From Shinella sp. SUS2 (lineage in GTDB: Bacteria; Pseudomonadota; Alphaproteobacteria; Rhizobiales; Rhizobiaceae), in contig NZ_KQ410740.1 of the NCBI RefSeq assembly GCF_001262505.1, positions 62,001-126,000 on the forward strand: a DNA stretch of 64,000 bases, written 5' to 3'. A program made the position numbers and the translations under genes. Positions 34,544-43,916 of the stretch are shown here, piece by piece. Every line of letters starts with the position of its first letter. Position 1 is the stretch's first letter. The notes under the pieces are model-generated. The model was given only the letters and a program-made list of their open reading frames with translations. It made no database searches and had not been told where the DNA came from.

Positions 34544-34718
34544 GGGCTTGTCACATCAACCTAGTTTAGCCGGATGAGGCCGCTGCTGTATAATTCAAGC
34601 AATCGTTCCGGTCACAGCCTTCCCGTAGCCATTCACACCTCCTGGTTTCGGGTGTCGCGGCGACCGGTTGAATCTATCTATCCTGCAAGTCCTGACACTT
34701 GGCTTATGTAACAAGCCC
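34544..34718. mobile_element. 175-bp element with terminal inverted repeats (MITE-like or IS remnant)
   Basis: GGGCTTGTCACAT (34544-34556) and ATGTAACAAGCCC (34706-34718) are inverted copies matching at 12 of 13 positions, with weaker similarity continuing inward (17 of 22). The interior has no gene but contains a nested dyad (CCGGTC ... GACCGG). No clear target-site duplication was seen in the flanks. It lies just past ccdB, between two unrelated operons. Confidence 0.5.
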
Positions 34719-34728
34719 CCGCACGGCT

Positions 34729-35571
34729 TCAAATGGCGAAGCGGTCCATCACGAAATCCGGACGCGCGCCGTGGAGGGCGGCAAGGGCGGTGAGATCGGC
34801 CTCGGTGCTTTCGGCGAGGATGCCCGTCCGGACGAGGCAGGAGGCGAGCCCCGCGCCGGCGGCGCCGGCAATGTCGTGTTCCAGGCTGTCGCCGATGCAG
34901 ACGATCCGGTCGGCCGGAAGACCGTCGAGCAGCGCCTGCGCCTGCCGGTAGATTGCCGGATGAGGTTTTCCGAACCAGCGCACCGGCCCACCGAGGTCCT
35001 GGTACGCCAGCGCGATGCTGCCGGCGCCGGGCGCCGTGGTGCCGCCGCTTGCGAGCTTGTGCCGGTCGGGATTGGTGCAGTAGCAGGGCACGCCGCGCCG
35101 GGCGGCGGGGGCGAGGCGGCGGCGGTAGTCCGCCATCGGGACACGATCAGCCTCGCTGCCGGAAACAATCACGATATCGGCCAAGGCCGCATCAACGACG
35201 CTCTTGAAACCGAGACGGTCGGCAAGGTTGCGGTCGCCCCCGCTGGAAATCGTCAGGCATCGCGTCCCGACCGCAGAACCGGCGGTCTCGCCGGCAAGGA
35301 TGTCGTAGGCGACATCGCCGGAGGTGAGGAAACGGTCGAAGCCCGCCCGGTCGAAGCCGAGCTTGACGAGCCGCTCCGCATTGTAGTCGCCGCTGCGGCC
35401 GGAATTGGACAGCACGATGACGGTCTTGCCCAGTGCCTTGAGGCGCAGCAACGCATCATTGGCCCCGGGATAGGCGCCGTCCTCGTCCCGGAGCACGCCG
35501 AACTGATCGACGAGGAAGGCATCGTAGCGGGCGGCCAGCGCCGCAAGGTCGATCTGCGGGGCAAGGCTCAT
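34729..35571 (-). CDS. HAD-superfamily class IIA hydrolase
   Basis: 280 residues. Motif I is VDQFGVLRD with nucleophile Asp22; the second acid of the usual DxD is replaced by Phe24, as in the DxW/F subgroup of class IIA (TIGR01459-like). Motif II VIVLSNSGR and motif IV CIGDSLEHDIAGA are present. Predicted sugar-phosphate phosphatase, though the missing Asp lowers certainty of activity. ATG overlaps the kinase stop by 4 bp (35568-35571), so it is the last gene of the aldolase-kinase-hydrolase operon. Confidence 0.8.
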   Translation of the reverse strand: MSLAPQIDLAALAARYDAFLVDQFGVLRDEDGAYPGANDALLRLKALGKTVIVLSNSGRSGDYNAERLVKLGFDRAGFDRFLTSGDVAYDILAGETAGSAVGTRCLTISSGGDRNLADRLGFKSVVDAALADIVIVSGSEADRVPMADYRRRLAPAARRGVPCYCTNPDRHKLASGGTTAPGAGSIALAYQDLGGPVRWFGKPHPAIYRQAQALLDGLPADRIVCIGDSLEHDIAGAAGAGLASCLVRTGILAESTEADLTALAALHGARPDFVMDRFAI

Positions 35572-36845
35572 GGCCAGCGGTCCTTTCCGGCAAGGACGAG
35601 CGCCGCCGTGCCGACAGCGGCTTCCGCCGAATTCGACGGCAGGAAGGGGACGCCAAGCACCGCCTCCCGCATGCGGGTCCAGGCCGGATTGGTCGCGCCG
35701 CCGCCGACCGAGCGCACCGAGCGTACGCGGGGGCCGCCGAGCGCGCCCAGCCGCGCATAGCCCGACGCCTCGATCCCCGCGATACCCTCGAGGATCGCCT
35801 GGAAGAAAACGACGTCATCGACCGGGCGCGGCTCCAGCTGCGGCACAAGGGCAGGATCGTTGACGGGGAAACGCTCGCCCGGCCGCAGCAAAGGGTAGTA
35901 GGCAAGGCCGGTCGGCCTGTCCGGCCGCAGCAGCGCGGTCATCGCCTTCACCTGCATGTCGTCAAACAGGCTGCGGATGACCGCACCGCCGGAATTCGAG
36001 GCCCCTCCGGCGAGCCAGAAATCGAGGATGCGATGCGAATAGATACCGTAATCCGCCGCATCGATCGGCTCCGCCGAAGCAAGCTTGACGACCAGCGTCG
36101 AACCGAGTGCGGTCACGCCGTCGCCGACGGATGCGGCGCCCGTCGCAAGGAACGAGGCGCAGCCATCCGTCGTACCGGCGTGGTAGCGGCAGCCATCCGG
36201 CAGACCGAGGGCCCGGCCCGCCGCCCCGACGGTCGCCAGCGGCGCACCTGCGCGTTTCACCTTCGGCAAGAGGCCGACATCCATGCCGCAGGCTTCGATC
36301 CAGTCCGGCCAGCGCTCCGCGGCGAGATCGTAGCCCGTCTTCAAGGCGTTGTTCTCGTCGCTTGAAGGCGCGGCCAACCCAAGCTGCAGGAGGACCCAGT
36401 CCGCCTGGTGCACGACGGCGTGGACGCCGGCCTGGCGCGAAAGATGGATGGCCCGTGCGAGCGGCGAGGTCACACCCCGCGCCGGACTGTCCGCCGGCGC
36501 AAAAGCCGCGACCCGATCGAGGATGGCTCGGTCGGGACAGGGATCGTTGTACATCAGTGCGTCGCCAAGCGGCGTGCCGTCGGCATCGATGGCGAGCACC
36601 GTACCGGAGGTGCCGTCGACCGCGACGCCGGTTATGGCGACAAGCGAGCCGCGCGCGGCAAGTTCGCCGAGACACGCGCGGACACCGGCCCGCCATGCGG
36701 TGGGCGAGCGGCCGGCCGCGGCATCCGGGAATGGCGAGGACGCCATGTCGACACGCGTGCCGTCGGCGGCAAGGGCCGCGGCGCGCACGCCGGACGTGCC
36801 GAGATCGATGCCGAGCGCGACGGCGGGTCCGGGCGCCGCGCTCAT
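35568..36845 (-). CDS. FGGY-family kinase, D-ribulokinase-like
   Basis: 425 residues. The N-terminal phosphate loop is LGIDLGTSGVRAAAL, catalytic Asp is in AGTTDGCASFLATGA, and LGSTLVVKLAS plus DFWLAGGASNSGGAVI match the plant/cyanobacterial D-ribulokinase branch (AtXK-1, SePSK) rather than xylulokinase or glycerol kinase. GGGATNPAW near the C terminus binds adenosine. It should phosphorylate a ketopentose at C5. ATG 36845 overlaps the aldolase stop by 4 bp. It pairs with the ketose 3-epimerase and second kinase across the divergent promoter. Confidence 0.82.
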   Translation of the reverse strand: MSAAPGPAVALGIDLGTSGVRAAALAADGTRVDMASSPFPDAAAGRSPTAWRAGVRACLGELAARGSLVAITGVAVDGTSGTVLAIDADGTPLGDALMYNDPCPDRAILDRVAAFAPADSPARGVTSPLARAIHLSRQAGVHAVVHQADWVLLQLGLAAPSSDENNALKTGYDLAAERWPDWIEACGMDVGLLPKVKRAGAPLATVGAAGRALGLPDGCRYHAGTTDGCASFLATGAASVGDGVTALGSTLVVKLASAEPIDAADYGIYSHRILDFWLAGGASNSGGAVIRSLFDDMQVKAMTALLRPDRPTGLAYYPLLRPGERFPVNDPALVPQLEPRPVDDVVFFQAILEGIAGIEASGYARLGALGGPRVRSVRSVGGGATNPAWTRMREAVLGVPFLPSNSAEAAVGTAALVLAGKDRWP

Positions 36846-37924
36846 GCCCGCTGGCTCGCCTTGCGGTCCAGCGCCTGACGGTACTGTTCGGCCTCCCAAT
36901 GGGTCAGTTCATATTCCTGGTCGCTACCAAGATGGACGATAGCTGCCCCATCCGGCACGCGCGACACAACTTCCGCCAGGCAGCGTGCCATGACGCGACC
37001 GCCATCGGTAAGCGCGTCGGCAAGCAGCACACCCCGATCGGGCACAAGCAACATCTTGGGCATATCGAGCCCGCGCGCGCCCCGCGTCCGCGCATAGGCC
37101 GTCACGCTCTCGCCCGCGCCGAGCACACCGATCTCCGTGCCGAGGAAGATGACATGGTCGGGATAGAGCGAACCGCCCGTGGCGACAGCGATGTTGGCGG
37201 GGTGGAGCGCAGTCTTGTGGCTTCCGGCATCCTCGGCGACGTGAAAGGGGGCGCCTTCGATCAAGGTTTGAAGATGCGCGGCGTTCCCCGACACCGTTGC
37301 CCGCTCATCCACCGAGAGGGCCGCGGTCACGCAGGCGATGCGCGTACGCACCTCCTCTACCGTCTCCCCGGCAACGATGATGCCATGGTTGTAGAGGATC
37401 AACACGTCCGGCCGGTTCGCGGCGACGCGATCGATCTCGTAGGCGAGCGGCGTGCCGGGGCGGCGGTAGGGAACGGTCGCCCAGGCAAGATCGGGCAGCG
37501 CGGCCATGCGCTTGGCGAGGATTTGCTCCCGCCCGGCCAGCACGGAAAGAGCGATAGCGTTGACACAGTGATAATGCGCGACGACGGTCTGCGGCAGCAC
37601 CGCATGAAAGCTCGTCTCGATCGACGGGCGCAGGCCCGAAGCGTTGAGCGCCGCTACAACGAAATCCGTCGCCTTTTCCGCGCTCGGGTCCCGCGCCCTG
37701 AGCGCCGCCACCAGCGGCGCAACCTCGACCGGCACCATGATGTCCTGTTCGCCAGCATGGGCAAGCCAGGTACCGGAAGCCTTCACCCACATCACGCCGT
37801 CACACTTGAACGAGGTGTTTCCACCGGCACCCTGTGTTTTCAGGATGTCGCTGCCGATCTCCCTCGAGAGCGCGAGAAATGCTTCGAAGGCCGCCTTGTC
37901 CTCCGCCCGAATGCCCGAAGCCAT
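36842..37924 (-). CDS. Class II aldolase/adducin-family protein
   Basis: 360 residues, longer than L-fuculose-phosphate aldolase (about 215) and closer to the aldolase half of bifunctional rhamnulose-phosphate aldolase/dehydrogenase. The phosphate loop GGNTS (34-38) and Glu103 with zinc ligands His117, His119 (VVAHYHCVNA) and His180 (LYNHGII) are intact. It probably cleaves a ketose-1-phosphate to dihydroxyacetone phosphate and an aldehyde. First gene of the leftward arm, divergent from the DeoR regulator. Confidence 0.82.
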   Translation of the reverse strand: MASGIRAEDKAAFEAFLALSREIGSDILKTQGAGGNTSFKCDGVMWVKASGTWLAHAGEQDIMVPVEVAPLVAALRARDPSAEKATDFVVAALNASGLRPSIETSFHAVLPQTVVAHYHCVNAIALSVLAGREQILAKRMAALPDLAWATVPYRRPGTPLAYEIDRVAANRPDVLILYNHGIIVAGETVEEVRTRIACVTAALSVDERATVSGNAAHLQTLIEGAPFHVAEDAGSHKTALHPANIAVATGGSLYPDHVIFLGTEIGVLGAGESVTAYARTRGARGLDMPKMLLVPDRGVLLADALTDGGRVMARCLAEVVSRVPDGAAIVHLGSDQEYELTHWEAEQYRQALDRKASQRA

Positions 37925-38114
37925 TCAGCCCCTCCTCTAGACAGTCCACCACCCGCTTTCCGGCCCACCGGAATCTGAGCGAACTTTTCTCAAGATCGTA
38001 TTTATGTGATTGCATATCGTCAACAGTGAAGAATTTTCGTCACCATTCTTGATCGACATGCGTTATTGTGATTATCTTTGTTCATCGGCGAGGGAGACGC
38101 CGGGAGGATCAGCC
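37925..38114. promoter_or_regulatory. Divergent promoter between aldolase operon and deoR operon
   Basis: 190 bp, AT-rich toward 38000-38090. TGTGATT occurs twice in the same direction (38005 and 38067, 62 bp apart) in similar AT-rich contexts, a possible DeoR half-site pair. No clear sigma-70 promoter could be assigned. Confidence 0.35.
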
Positions 38115-38894
38115 GTGAACGACACCGAGCGCCACAAGGCCATCATCGATCTTCTGCGCGAGACGCCCTTCGCTTCGGTGCGGGATCTCCAGGAGCATCT
38201 CGGCGTGTCGCCCGCCACCATCCGCCGCGACATCGACAAGCTGCACGAGCTCGGCCGGGCGCGGAAAGTCTATGGCGGGATCTCCGCCAGCGAGGCGGCC
38301 GACAGTGGGCGCCTTTCGGCAAAACCCTATGACGAAAACCGCGACATCGCCGTGGAGGCAAAGCGGGCCATCGCCGCAACGGCGGCCGATCTCGTACGCG
38401 ACGGGGATTCCATCATCGTGCATGCGGGCTCGACCTGCTATCAGCTCGGCATATTGCTCGCGCAGCGCAACCTGCGCATCTGGACCAATTCCATGCCGCT
38501 GGCCGCCCATCTCGGTGAGCACGGCACCTGCCAGCTCTCTCTTGCCGGCGGCGAACTCTATCGCGAACCGGGCATCATCCATGACAGCGCCGCCGGTTCG
38601 CCCGCCTTCTTCGCCTCGCGCTTCTTCCTCGGCACGCAGGGCATCAGCAGCAAGGGGCTGCTGGAATCACATCCGCTGCTGGTCAAGGTGATCGGCGAGC
38701 TGTCGGCCTGCGCCGACGAGATCGTGCTGCTCGCCGACAGCCGCAAGTTCTCCATCCAGCCGCGCAACGTCGCGCTGCCACTCTCGCGCATCGGCACGAT
38801 CATCACCGATGACGGCCTGACGGACACCGCCGCCAGGATGCTGGAGGATGCCGGCGTCACCATCCTGATCGCACGGACGGGAGGGACCAGTTGA
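38115..38894 (+). CDS. DeoR-family sugar-operon repressor (GTG start)
   Basis: 259 residues. The N-terminal DeoR helix-turn-helix (LRETPFASVRDLQEHLGVSP then ATIRRDIDKL, residues 14-43) precedes the sugar-phosphate sensor domain (DGDSIIVHAGSTCYQLGILL, VLLADSRKFSIQ). The start is GTG 38115 with GGAGG at 38103-38107; no in-frame ATG fits as well. Overlaps the kinase start by 4 bp, so it is the first gene of the rightward sugar operon and probably represses both arms. Ligand likely the phosphorylated ketose. Confidence 0.86.
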   Translation: MNDTERHKAIIDLLRETPFASVRDLQEHLGVSPATIRRDIDKLHELGRARKVYGGISASEAADSGRLSAKPYDENRDIAVEAKRAIAATAADLVRDGDSIIVHAGSTCYQLGILLAQRNLRIWTNSMPLAAHLGEHGTCQLSLAGGELYREPGIIHDSAAGSPAFFASRFFLGTQGISSKGLLESHPLLVKVIGELSACADEIVLLADSRKFSIQPRNVALPLSRIGTIITDDGLTDTAARMLEDAGVTILIARTGGTS

Positions 38895-40285
38895 GCATCG
38901 CCCCCATCGCCGTCTTCGATCTCGGCAAGACAAATTCCAAGCTCTTCGTCATTTCCAGCGAAGGAAAGGTCATCGACGAGGCACGTACCCGCCCGGTCTG
39001 GCGGGACGAGGCTGACCTACACGTTCTGGATGATGCGGCGCTTCTTGCCTGGATGAAGGGGGAGCTTGCCCGCATCGTCGCCGGCCATGGTGTCGACCGC
39101 ATCATCTTTTCCGGTCACGGCTGCACCTTCGCGCTGGCCGCCGGCGACGCGCTTGCCCACCCCATCCTCGACTACGAGCAGGAGCCGCCCACCGAAATCG
39201 CCGCCCGCATCGACGCCATGGCGCCGGATTTCCGCGAGACCTTCTCGCCTCCGTTGCCCCTCGGCTTCAACTATGGACGCCACCTCCTCTGGCTGGACGC
39301 GCGTAAACCGGGCCTCCTTGAGAAGGCCGATGCAATCCTCGCCTATCCGCAATTCTGGAGCTGGACGTTTTCCGGCCGGAAGGTCTCGGAAGTCTCCTAT
39401 CTCGGCTGCCATTCCAATCTCTGGGCACCGCTGAAGGACGATTTCAGCAGCCTCGTCGACAAGATGGGCTGGCGTGGCAAGATGCCTGGCTTTGCCCGCG
39501 CCGGCGCCGTGATCGGCACACACGCCGTCACGCTCGGCGACGGCCGCACGGTGGAGGTCGCGGTGCACAACGGCGTGCACGACAGCAATGCGGCACTCTA
39601 TTTCTACCGCTCGCTCGGCTTTACCGATTTCACGCTGGTTTCGACCGGCACCTGGGTGATCGTCTTCAATTCTGCAAGCCCCCTCGAACAGCTCGACCAG
39701 ACGCGCGACATGCTGGCGAATGTCACGGTCGATCGCCAACCGATCGCAACCATCCGCTTCATGGGTGGGCGGGAGTATGACCTGGCGAGCGGCGGCTGGA
39801 CGCGGCCGGTCCGCGAAGAGGCGCTGGCATCCGTCATGGCAAAACGCGCCTTCGCCTTGCCCTCCTTCGCTGCCGGTGGCCCAGTGCCGGGCCACGCCGG
39901 GCACTTTTCCGGACCAACCGTCGAGAGCGAGGAGCGCGCGGCCGCGGCCCTGCTCTATGTCGCGTTGATGACCGATCTTTCGCTCGATCTCATCGGCTCC
40001 GACAATACGATCGTTATCGATGGCGGGCTGGTAAAAACAGGGCTCTATGCTGCCATCCTCGCGGCCCTGCGCCCCGCACAGACCGTGCACATCAGCGCCA
40101 ACCCGGAAGGCAGCGCCTTCGGCGCGGCGGCCCTCGTCTTCGAGGACCGTGGCCACAACCCCTTCGTCAACGATTGCGCGGTCGCCACGCCGGCCGCCCT
40201 TGCCGAACTCGACGCCTACAGACGGGAATGGCGCCGGCAAGTCGAAGCGATGCACGCCGCGCCCCGAAAGGACAAGCGCGCATGA
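38891..40285 (+). CDS. FGGY-family carbohydrate kinase (fuculokinase/rhamnulokinase-like)
   Basis: 464 residues from TTG 38891, overlapping deoR (TTGA). The phosphate-binding loop is [29 protein letters not shown] carries the catalytic Asp region, [10 protein letters not shown] follows, and [14 protein letters not shown] near the C terminus corresponds to the adenosine-binding motif. This is the FucK/RhaK-like branch that phosphorylates ketoses at C1, distinct from the D-ribulokinase at 35568. Having both branches in one locus suggests two phosphorylation routes. The stop overlaps the ATPase start by 4 bp. Confidence 0.82.
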   Translation: MSIAPIAVFDLGKTNSKLFVISSEGKVIDEARTRPVWRDEADLHVLDDAALLAWMKGELARIVAGHGVDRIIFSGHGCTFALAAGDALAHPILDYEQEPPTEIAARIDAMAPDFRETFSPPLPLGFNYGRHLLWLDARKPGLLEKADAILAYPQFWSWTFSGRKVSEVSYLGCHSNLWAPLKDDFSSLVDKMGWRGKMPGFARAGAVIGTHAVTLGDGRTVEVAVHNGVHDSNAALYFYRSLGFTDFTLVSTGTWVIVFNSASPLEQLDQTRDMLANVTVDRQPIATIRFMGGREYDLASGGWTRPVREEALASVMAKRAFALPSFAAGGPVPGHAGHFSGPTVESEERAAAALLYVALMTDLSLDLIGSDNTIVIDGGLVKTGLYAAILAALRPAQTVHISANPEGSAFGAAALVFEDRGHNPFVNDCAVATPAALAELDAYRREWRRQVEAMHAAPRKDKRA

Positions 40286-41808
40286 CGGAACGGACGAACG
40301 TCCCTGCCCTTCTGGAGATGCGCGACATCAGCAAGACGTTCGGCGCATCGAAGGCCCTGTCACATGTGAGCCTGACCGTGCATGCCGGTGAGGTGCATGC
40401 GCTGATGGGCGAGAACGGCGCGGGCAAGTCGACACTGATGAAGATCCTGTCGGGCGCCTATACGGCCGATCCCGGTGGCGCAGTGCTGATCGGCGGGGAG
40501 CCGGTGACGCTCGGCGATCCGCTGAAGGCCAAGGCCCATGGCATCGCCGTCATCTACCAGGAGCTTTCGCTCGCCCCCAACCTGTCGGTGGCGCAGAACA
40601 TGTTCCTCGGCAACGAGCCTGCGCGCTTCGGCCTTGCCGACCGCGCCGAGATGCGCCGGCGGGCCGAGCCCATCCTGAAACAGCTCGGCATCGGCTTTTC
40701 CCCCGCCCACCGCGTCGGGGAACTCTCGCTCGGCGAGCGGCAGATGGTGGAAATCGCACGGGCGCTGACGACCAGGGCGCGCATCATCGTCATGGATGAG
40801 CCGACGACCTCACTGACGACGCGCGAGACCGACCGGCTGTTCGACGTCATCGCCCGGCTCAAGGCCGATGGCATCGCCATCATCTATATCAGCCACCGCA
40901 TGGAGGAGATCTACCAGCTCTCCGACCGCGTCAGCGTGCTGCGCGACGGGGCCTATGTCGGCACGCTGGAACGGGCCGGCCTTTCCGCGAACACGCTGGT
41001 TTCCATGATGGTCGGCCGCGACCTTTCCTCGTTCTACAAGAAGGAACACCGGCAGGCCGAGGGCGCGCGCCCCGCCGTCCTGTCGGTGGACAATGTCGGC
41101 GACGGTGTGCGCGTGCACGACTGCTCCTTCGAGGTGCGGGCGGGCGAAGTTCTCGGTATCGCCGGCCTCGTCGGTTCGGGCCGTACGGAGCTTGCCCGTC
41201 TTGTCTACGGTGCGGACCACCGGACGACGGGGACGGTGACGCTGAACGGCAAGGCGCTCGCGATCGCCGCGCCGCGCGACGCGCTCGATGCCGGCATCGC
41301 CTATCTTACGGAGGACCGCAAGGCACTGGGCCTCTTCCTCGACATGTCGATCAGCGACAACATCAATATCGGCGTCATCGCTGAGGATGCGAAGGCCGGC
41401 GGCGTCCTGAACTTCGCCAGGGCACGGGACCGGGCGATCGCGGCCGTCAAGGCCCTGTCAATCCGCACCCCCGGCACGCAGATCAATGTCGGCGCCCTAT
41501 CGGGCGGCAACCAGCAGAAGGCGCTTCTAGCACGCCTCCTGGAGACGAAGCCTCGGGCGGTCATTCTCGACGAGCCGACGCGCGGGGTCGATGTCGGCGC
41601 CAAATCGGAAATCTACCGCATCATCGACGCGCTCGCCGAAAACGGCATTGCCGTGGTCGTCATCTCCAGCGACCTGCCGGAGATTCTCGGCATCGCCGAC
41701 CGCGTCCTGGTGATGCGCGAGGGGCGCATCGCCGGCGAAGTGGCACAGCCGATCGAGCAGGAAGCGATCATGGCGCTGGCGACCGGCACAGCCGGCCAAG
41801 CCGCCTGA
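40282..41808 (+). CDS. ABC sugar transporter ATP-binding protein (RbsA/MglA type)
   Basis: 508 residues with two ABC domains. The first has Walker [10 protein letters not shown], signature [15 protein letters not shown] and Walker [11 protein letters not shown]; the second has degenerate [25 protein letters not shown] and [14 protein letters not shown] 40282 overlaps the kinase stop. Motor subunit of the CUT2 importer of the rightward ketose operon. Confidence 0.9.
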   Translation: MTERTNVPALLEMRDISKTFGASKALSHVSLTVHAGEVHALMGENGAGKSTLMKILSGAYTADPGGAVLIGGEPVTLGDPLKAKAHGIAVIYQELSLAPNLSVAQNMFLGNEPARFGLADRAEMRRRAEPILKQLGIGFSPAHRVGELSLGERQMVEIARALTTRARIIVMDEPTTSLTTRETDRLFDVIARLKADGIAIIYISHRMEEIYQLSDRVSVLRDGAYVGTLERAGLSANTLVSMMVGRDLSSFYKKEHRQAEGARPAVLSVDNVGDGVRVHDCSFEVRAGEVLGIAGLVGSGRTELARLVYGADHRTTGTVTLNGKALAIAAPRDALDAGIAYLTEDRKALGLFLDMSISDNINIGVIAEDAKAGGVLNFARARDRAIAAVKALSIRTPGTQINVGALSGGNQQKALLARLLETKPRAVILDEPTRGVDVGAKSEIYRIIDALAENGIAVVVISSDLPEILGIADRVLVMREGRIAGEVAQPIEQEAIMALATGTAGQAA

Positions 41809-41843
41809 CGAACGAGGCGAAACGCAAAGAACGGGACGGAACC

Positions 41844-42827
41844 ATGGCTGCAAGCGAAACCGAAGACGCCCGGATGGACAGGCTGAAACTGCGATCGACC
41901 CTCACGGCGCTCGGCATGCTGCCGGTGCTCGTGCTGCTGGCGATCGGCTTTCATCTGCTCTCCGGGCGCTTCCTCTCGGTGGGCAACCTGTCGATCGTCA
42001 TGCAGCAGGCCTCGATCAACACAGTGCTGGCCGCCGGCATGACCTTCGTCATCCTGACCGGCGGCATCGACCTTTCCGTCGGCTCGATCCTTGCCGCCTC
42101 GGCGATGATCGCGGTCATCGTCTCGCTGGTGCCCGACCTCGGCATGCTGGGCATTCCGGCGGCGATCGCTGCGGGCCTTGCCTGCGGCTTCCTCAACGGC
42201 GCCATCATCGCCTGGCTGAAACTGCCGCCATTCATCGTGACGCTTGGCTCGCTAACGGCGATCCGCGGCGTCGCGCGCCTGCTCGGCAGCGACACGACCG
42301 TCTTCAACCCGGACATGCCCTTCGACTTCATCGGCAACGGAACGCTGTTCGGCGTACCGTGGCTTGCCATTATCGCCATCGCGACCATCATCGCCTCCTG
42401 GTTCATCCTCAAGCGCACCGTGCTCGGCACCTGGATCTATGCCGTAGGCGGCAATGCAGAGGCCGCTCGGCTCACCGGCATCAAGGTGCCGCTGGTCCTG
42501 CTCTTCGTCTATTCGATGTCGGGTCTGCTCTCCGGCCTCGGCGGGGCCATGTCGGCCGCCCGGCTCTATGCGGCCAACGGCCTGCAGCTCGGCCAAGCCT
42601 ACGAGCTCGACGCCATCGCGGCGGTCATCCTCGGCGGCACCAGCTTCGTCGGCGGCGTCGGCTCCATCTGGGGCACGCTGATCGGTGCGCTCATTATCGC
42701 CGTGCTCTCCAACGGCCTCATCCTCGTCGGGGTTTCCGACATCTGGCAGTACATCATCAAGGGCCTTGTCATCATCGTCGCCGTCGGCCTCGATCGCTAC
42801 AGGCTCAAGGGCATTAGCCGGACCTGA
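41844..42827 (+). CDS. ABC sugar transporter permease (RbsC type)
   Basis: 327-residue inner-membrane permease with about nine helices. Features include TFVILTGGIDLSVGSILAAS (RbsC hallmark), AVGGNAEAARLTGIKVPLVL (coupling loop) and VILGGTSFVGGVGSIWGTLI. Follows the ATPase by 35 bp and precedes the binding protein by 65 bp. Confidence 0.9.
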   Translation: MAASETEDARMDRLKLRSTLTALGMLPVLVLLAIGFHLLSGRFLSVGNLSIVMQQASINTVLAAGMTFVILTGGIDLSVGSILAASAMIAVIVSLVPDLGMLGIPAAIAAGLACGFLNGAIIAWLKLPPFIVTLGSLTAIRGVARLLGSDTTVFNPDMPFDFIGNGTLFGVPWLAIIAIATIIASWFILKRTVLGTWIYAVGGNAEAARLTGIKVPLVLLFVYSMSGLLSGLGGAMSAARLYAANGLQLGQAYELDAIAAVILGGTSFVGGVGSIWGTLIGALIIAVLSNGLILVGVSDIWQYIIKGLVIIVAVGLDRYRLKGISRT

Positions 42828-42892
42828 GCCCGGCTGAACGAACCGGTCGTCACCGGAAACAACGGCGAAAAACGCCACCAAAGGAGGAAAAC

Positions 42893-43831
42893 ATGCGTCT
42901 TATGCCAAAGTTGCTCGTCGGCACCGCACTGGCCGCCGCGATCGCCATGCCCGCAGCCGCCAAGGACCTCAACAAGATCGGCATCTCGGTCGGCCTGCTC
43001 GGCAACCCGTTCTTCGTCGCCACCATCAAGGGCATCGAGGACCGGGCCAAGGAGATCAACCCGAATGTCGAAGTGATCTCCGTTTCGGCCGACTATGACC
43101 TCAACAAGCAGGTCTCCCAGGTCGACAGCTTCATCGCCGCCGGCGTCGATATCATCATGCTGAACGCTGTCGATGCGAAGGCCATCGCCCCCGCCGTAAA
43201 GAAGGCGCAGGCCGCCGGCGTCGTCGTCGCCGCCTTCGACGTGTCGGCGCCCGGCGCCGACGTCACCGTCATGACCAACAACGTCAAGGCGGGTGAAGAG
43301 GCCTGCAACTACATCGCCGACAAGCTCGGCGGCAAGGGCGACGTGGTCATCATCAACGGCCCGGCCTCTTCCTCGATCCTCGAGCGTGTTGAGGGCTGCA
43401 AGGGCGCGCTCGGCAAGCATGCCGACATCAAGATCCTGTCCGACGACCAGAACGGCCAGGGCTCGCGTGACGGCGGCCTTGCAGTGATGCAGGGGCTGCT
43501 GACCCGCTTCGACAAGATCGACGCCGTCTTCGCCATCAACGACCCGACCGCGATCGGCGCCGAGCTCGCCGCCAAGCAGCTGAACCGCAGCGAATTCTTC
43601 TTCACCGCGGTCGACGGCGCGCCCGACATCGAGACCTCGCTTGCCAGCGGCAATTCCATGATCAAGGCCTCCGCCTCGCAGGATCCCTATGTCATGGCTG
43701 GCCAGGCGCTGCAGCTCGGCGTTGAGGTGCTGAAGGGCAACAAGCCGGCCGAACCCGTCGTGCTGCTCGACCCGCAGCTCATCACGGCCGACAACATCAA
43801 GGACTACAAGGGCTGGACCGCAGCTCGCTAA
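42893..43831 (+). CDS. ABC sugar transporter periplasmic binding protein
   Basis: 312 residues with a Sec signal (MRLMPKLLVGTALAAAIAMP, cleavage near AAAKD). The peripla_BP_4 fold is seen in ISVGLLGNPFFVATIKGIED, AGVDIIMLNAVDAKAIAPAV and VFAINDPTAIGAELAAKQ. AAGGAGG precedes the ATG. Binds the sugar imported by the two preceding subunits; the 3-epimerase downstream suggests a ketose such as ribulose, xylulose, psicose or tagatose. Confidence 0.88.
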   Translation: MRLMPKLLVGTALAAAIAMPAAAKDLNKIGISVGLLGNPFFVATIKGIEDRAKEINPNVEVISVSADYDLNKQVSQVDSFIAAGVDIIMLNAVDAKAIAPAVKKAQAAGVVVAAFDVSAPGADVTVMTNNVKAGEEACNYIADKLGGKGDVVIINGPASSSILERVEGCKGALGKHADIKILSDDQNGQGSRDGGLAVMQGLLTRFDKIDAVFAINDPTAIGAELAAKQLNRSEFFFTAVDGAPDIETSLASGNSMIKASASQDPYVMAGQALQLGVEVLKGNKPAEPVVLLDPQLITADNIKDYKGWTAAR

Positions 43832-43916
43832 ACACACCTCCCAGAGGCCGGGCGCATTCGCGCAAGCGGTGTGCCCGGCCGCCCCTTGCTTCATTCCTTT
43901 CAGAGAGCGGCCCGTT

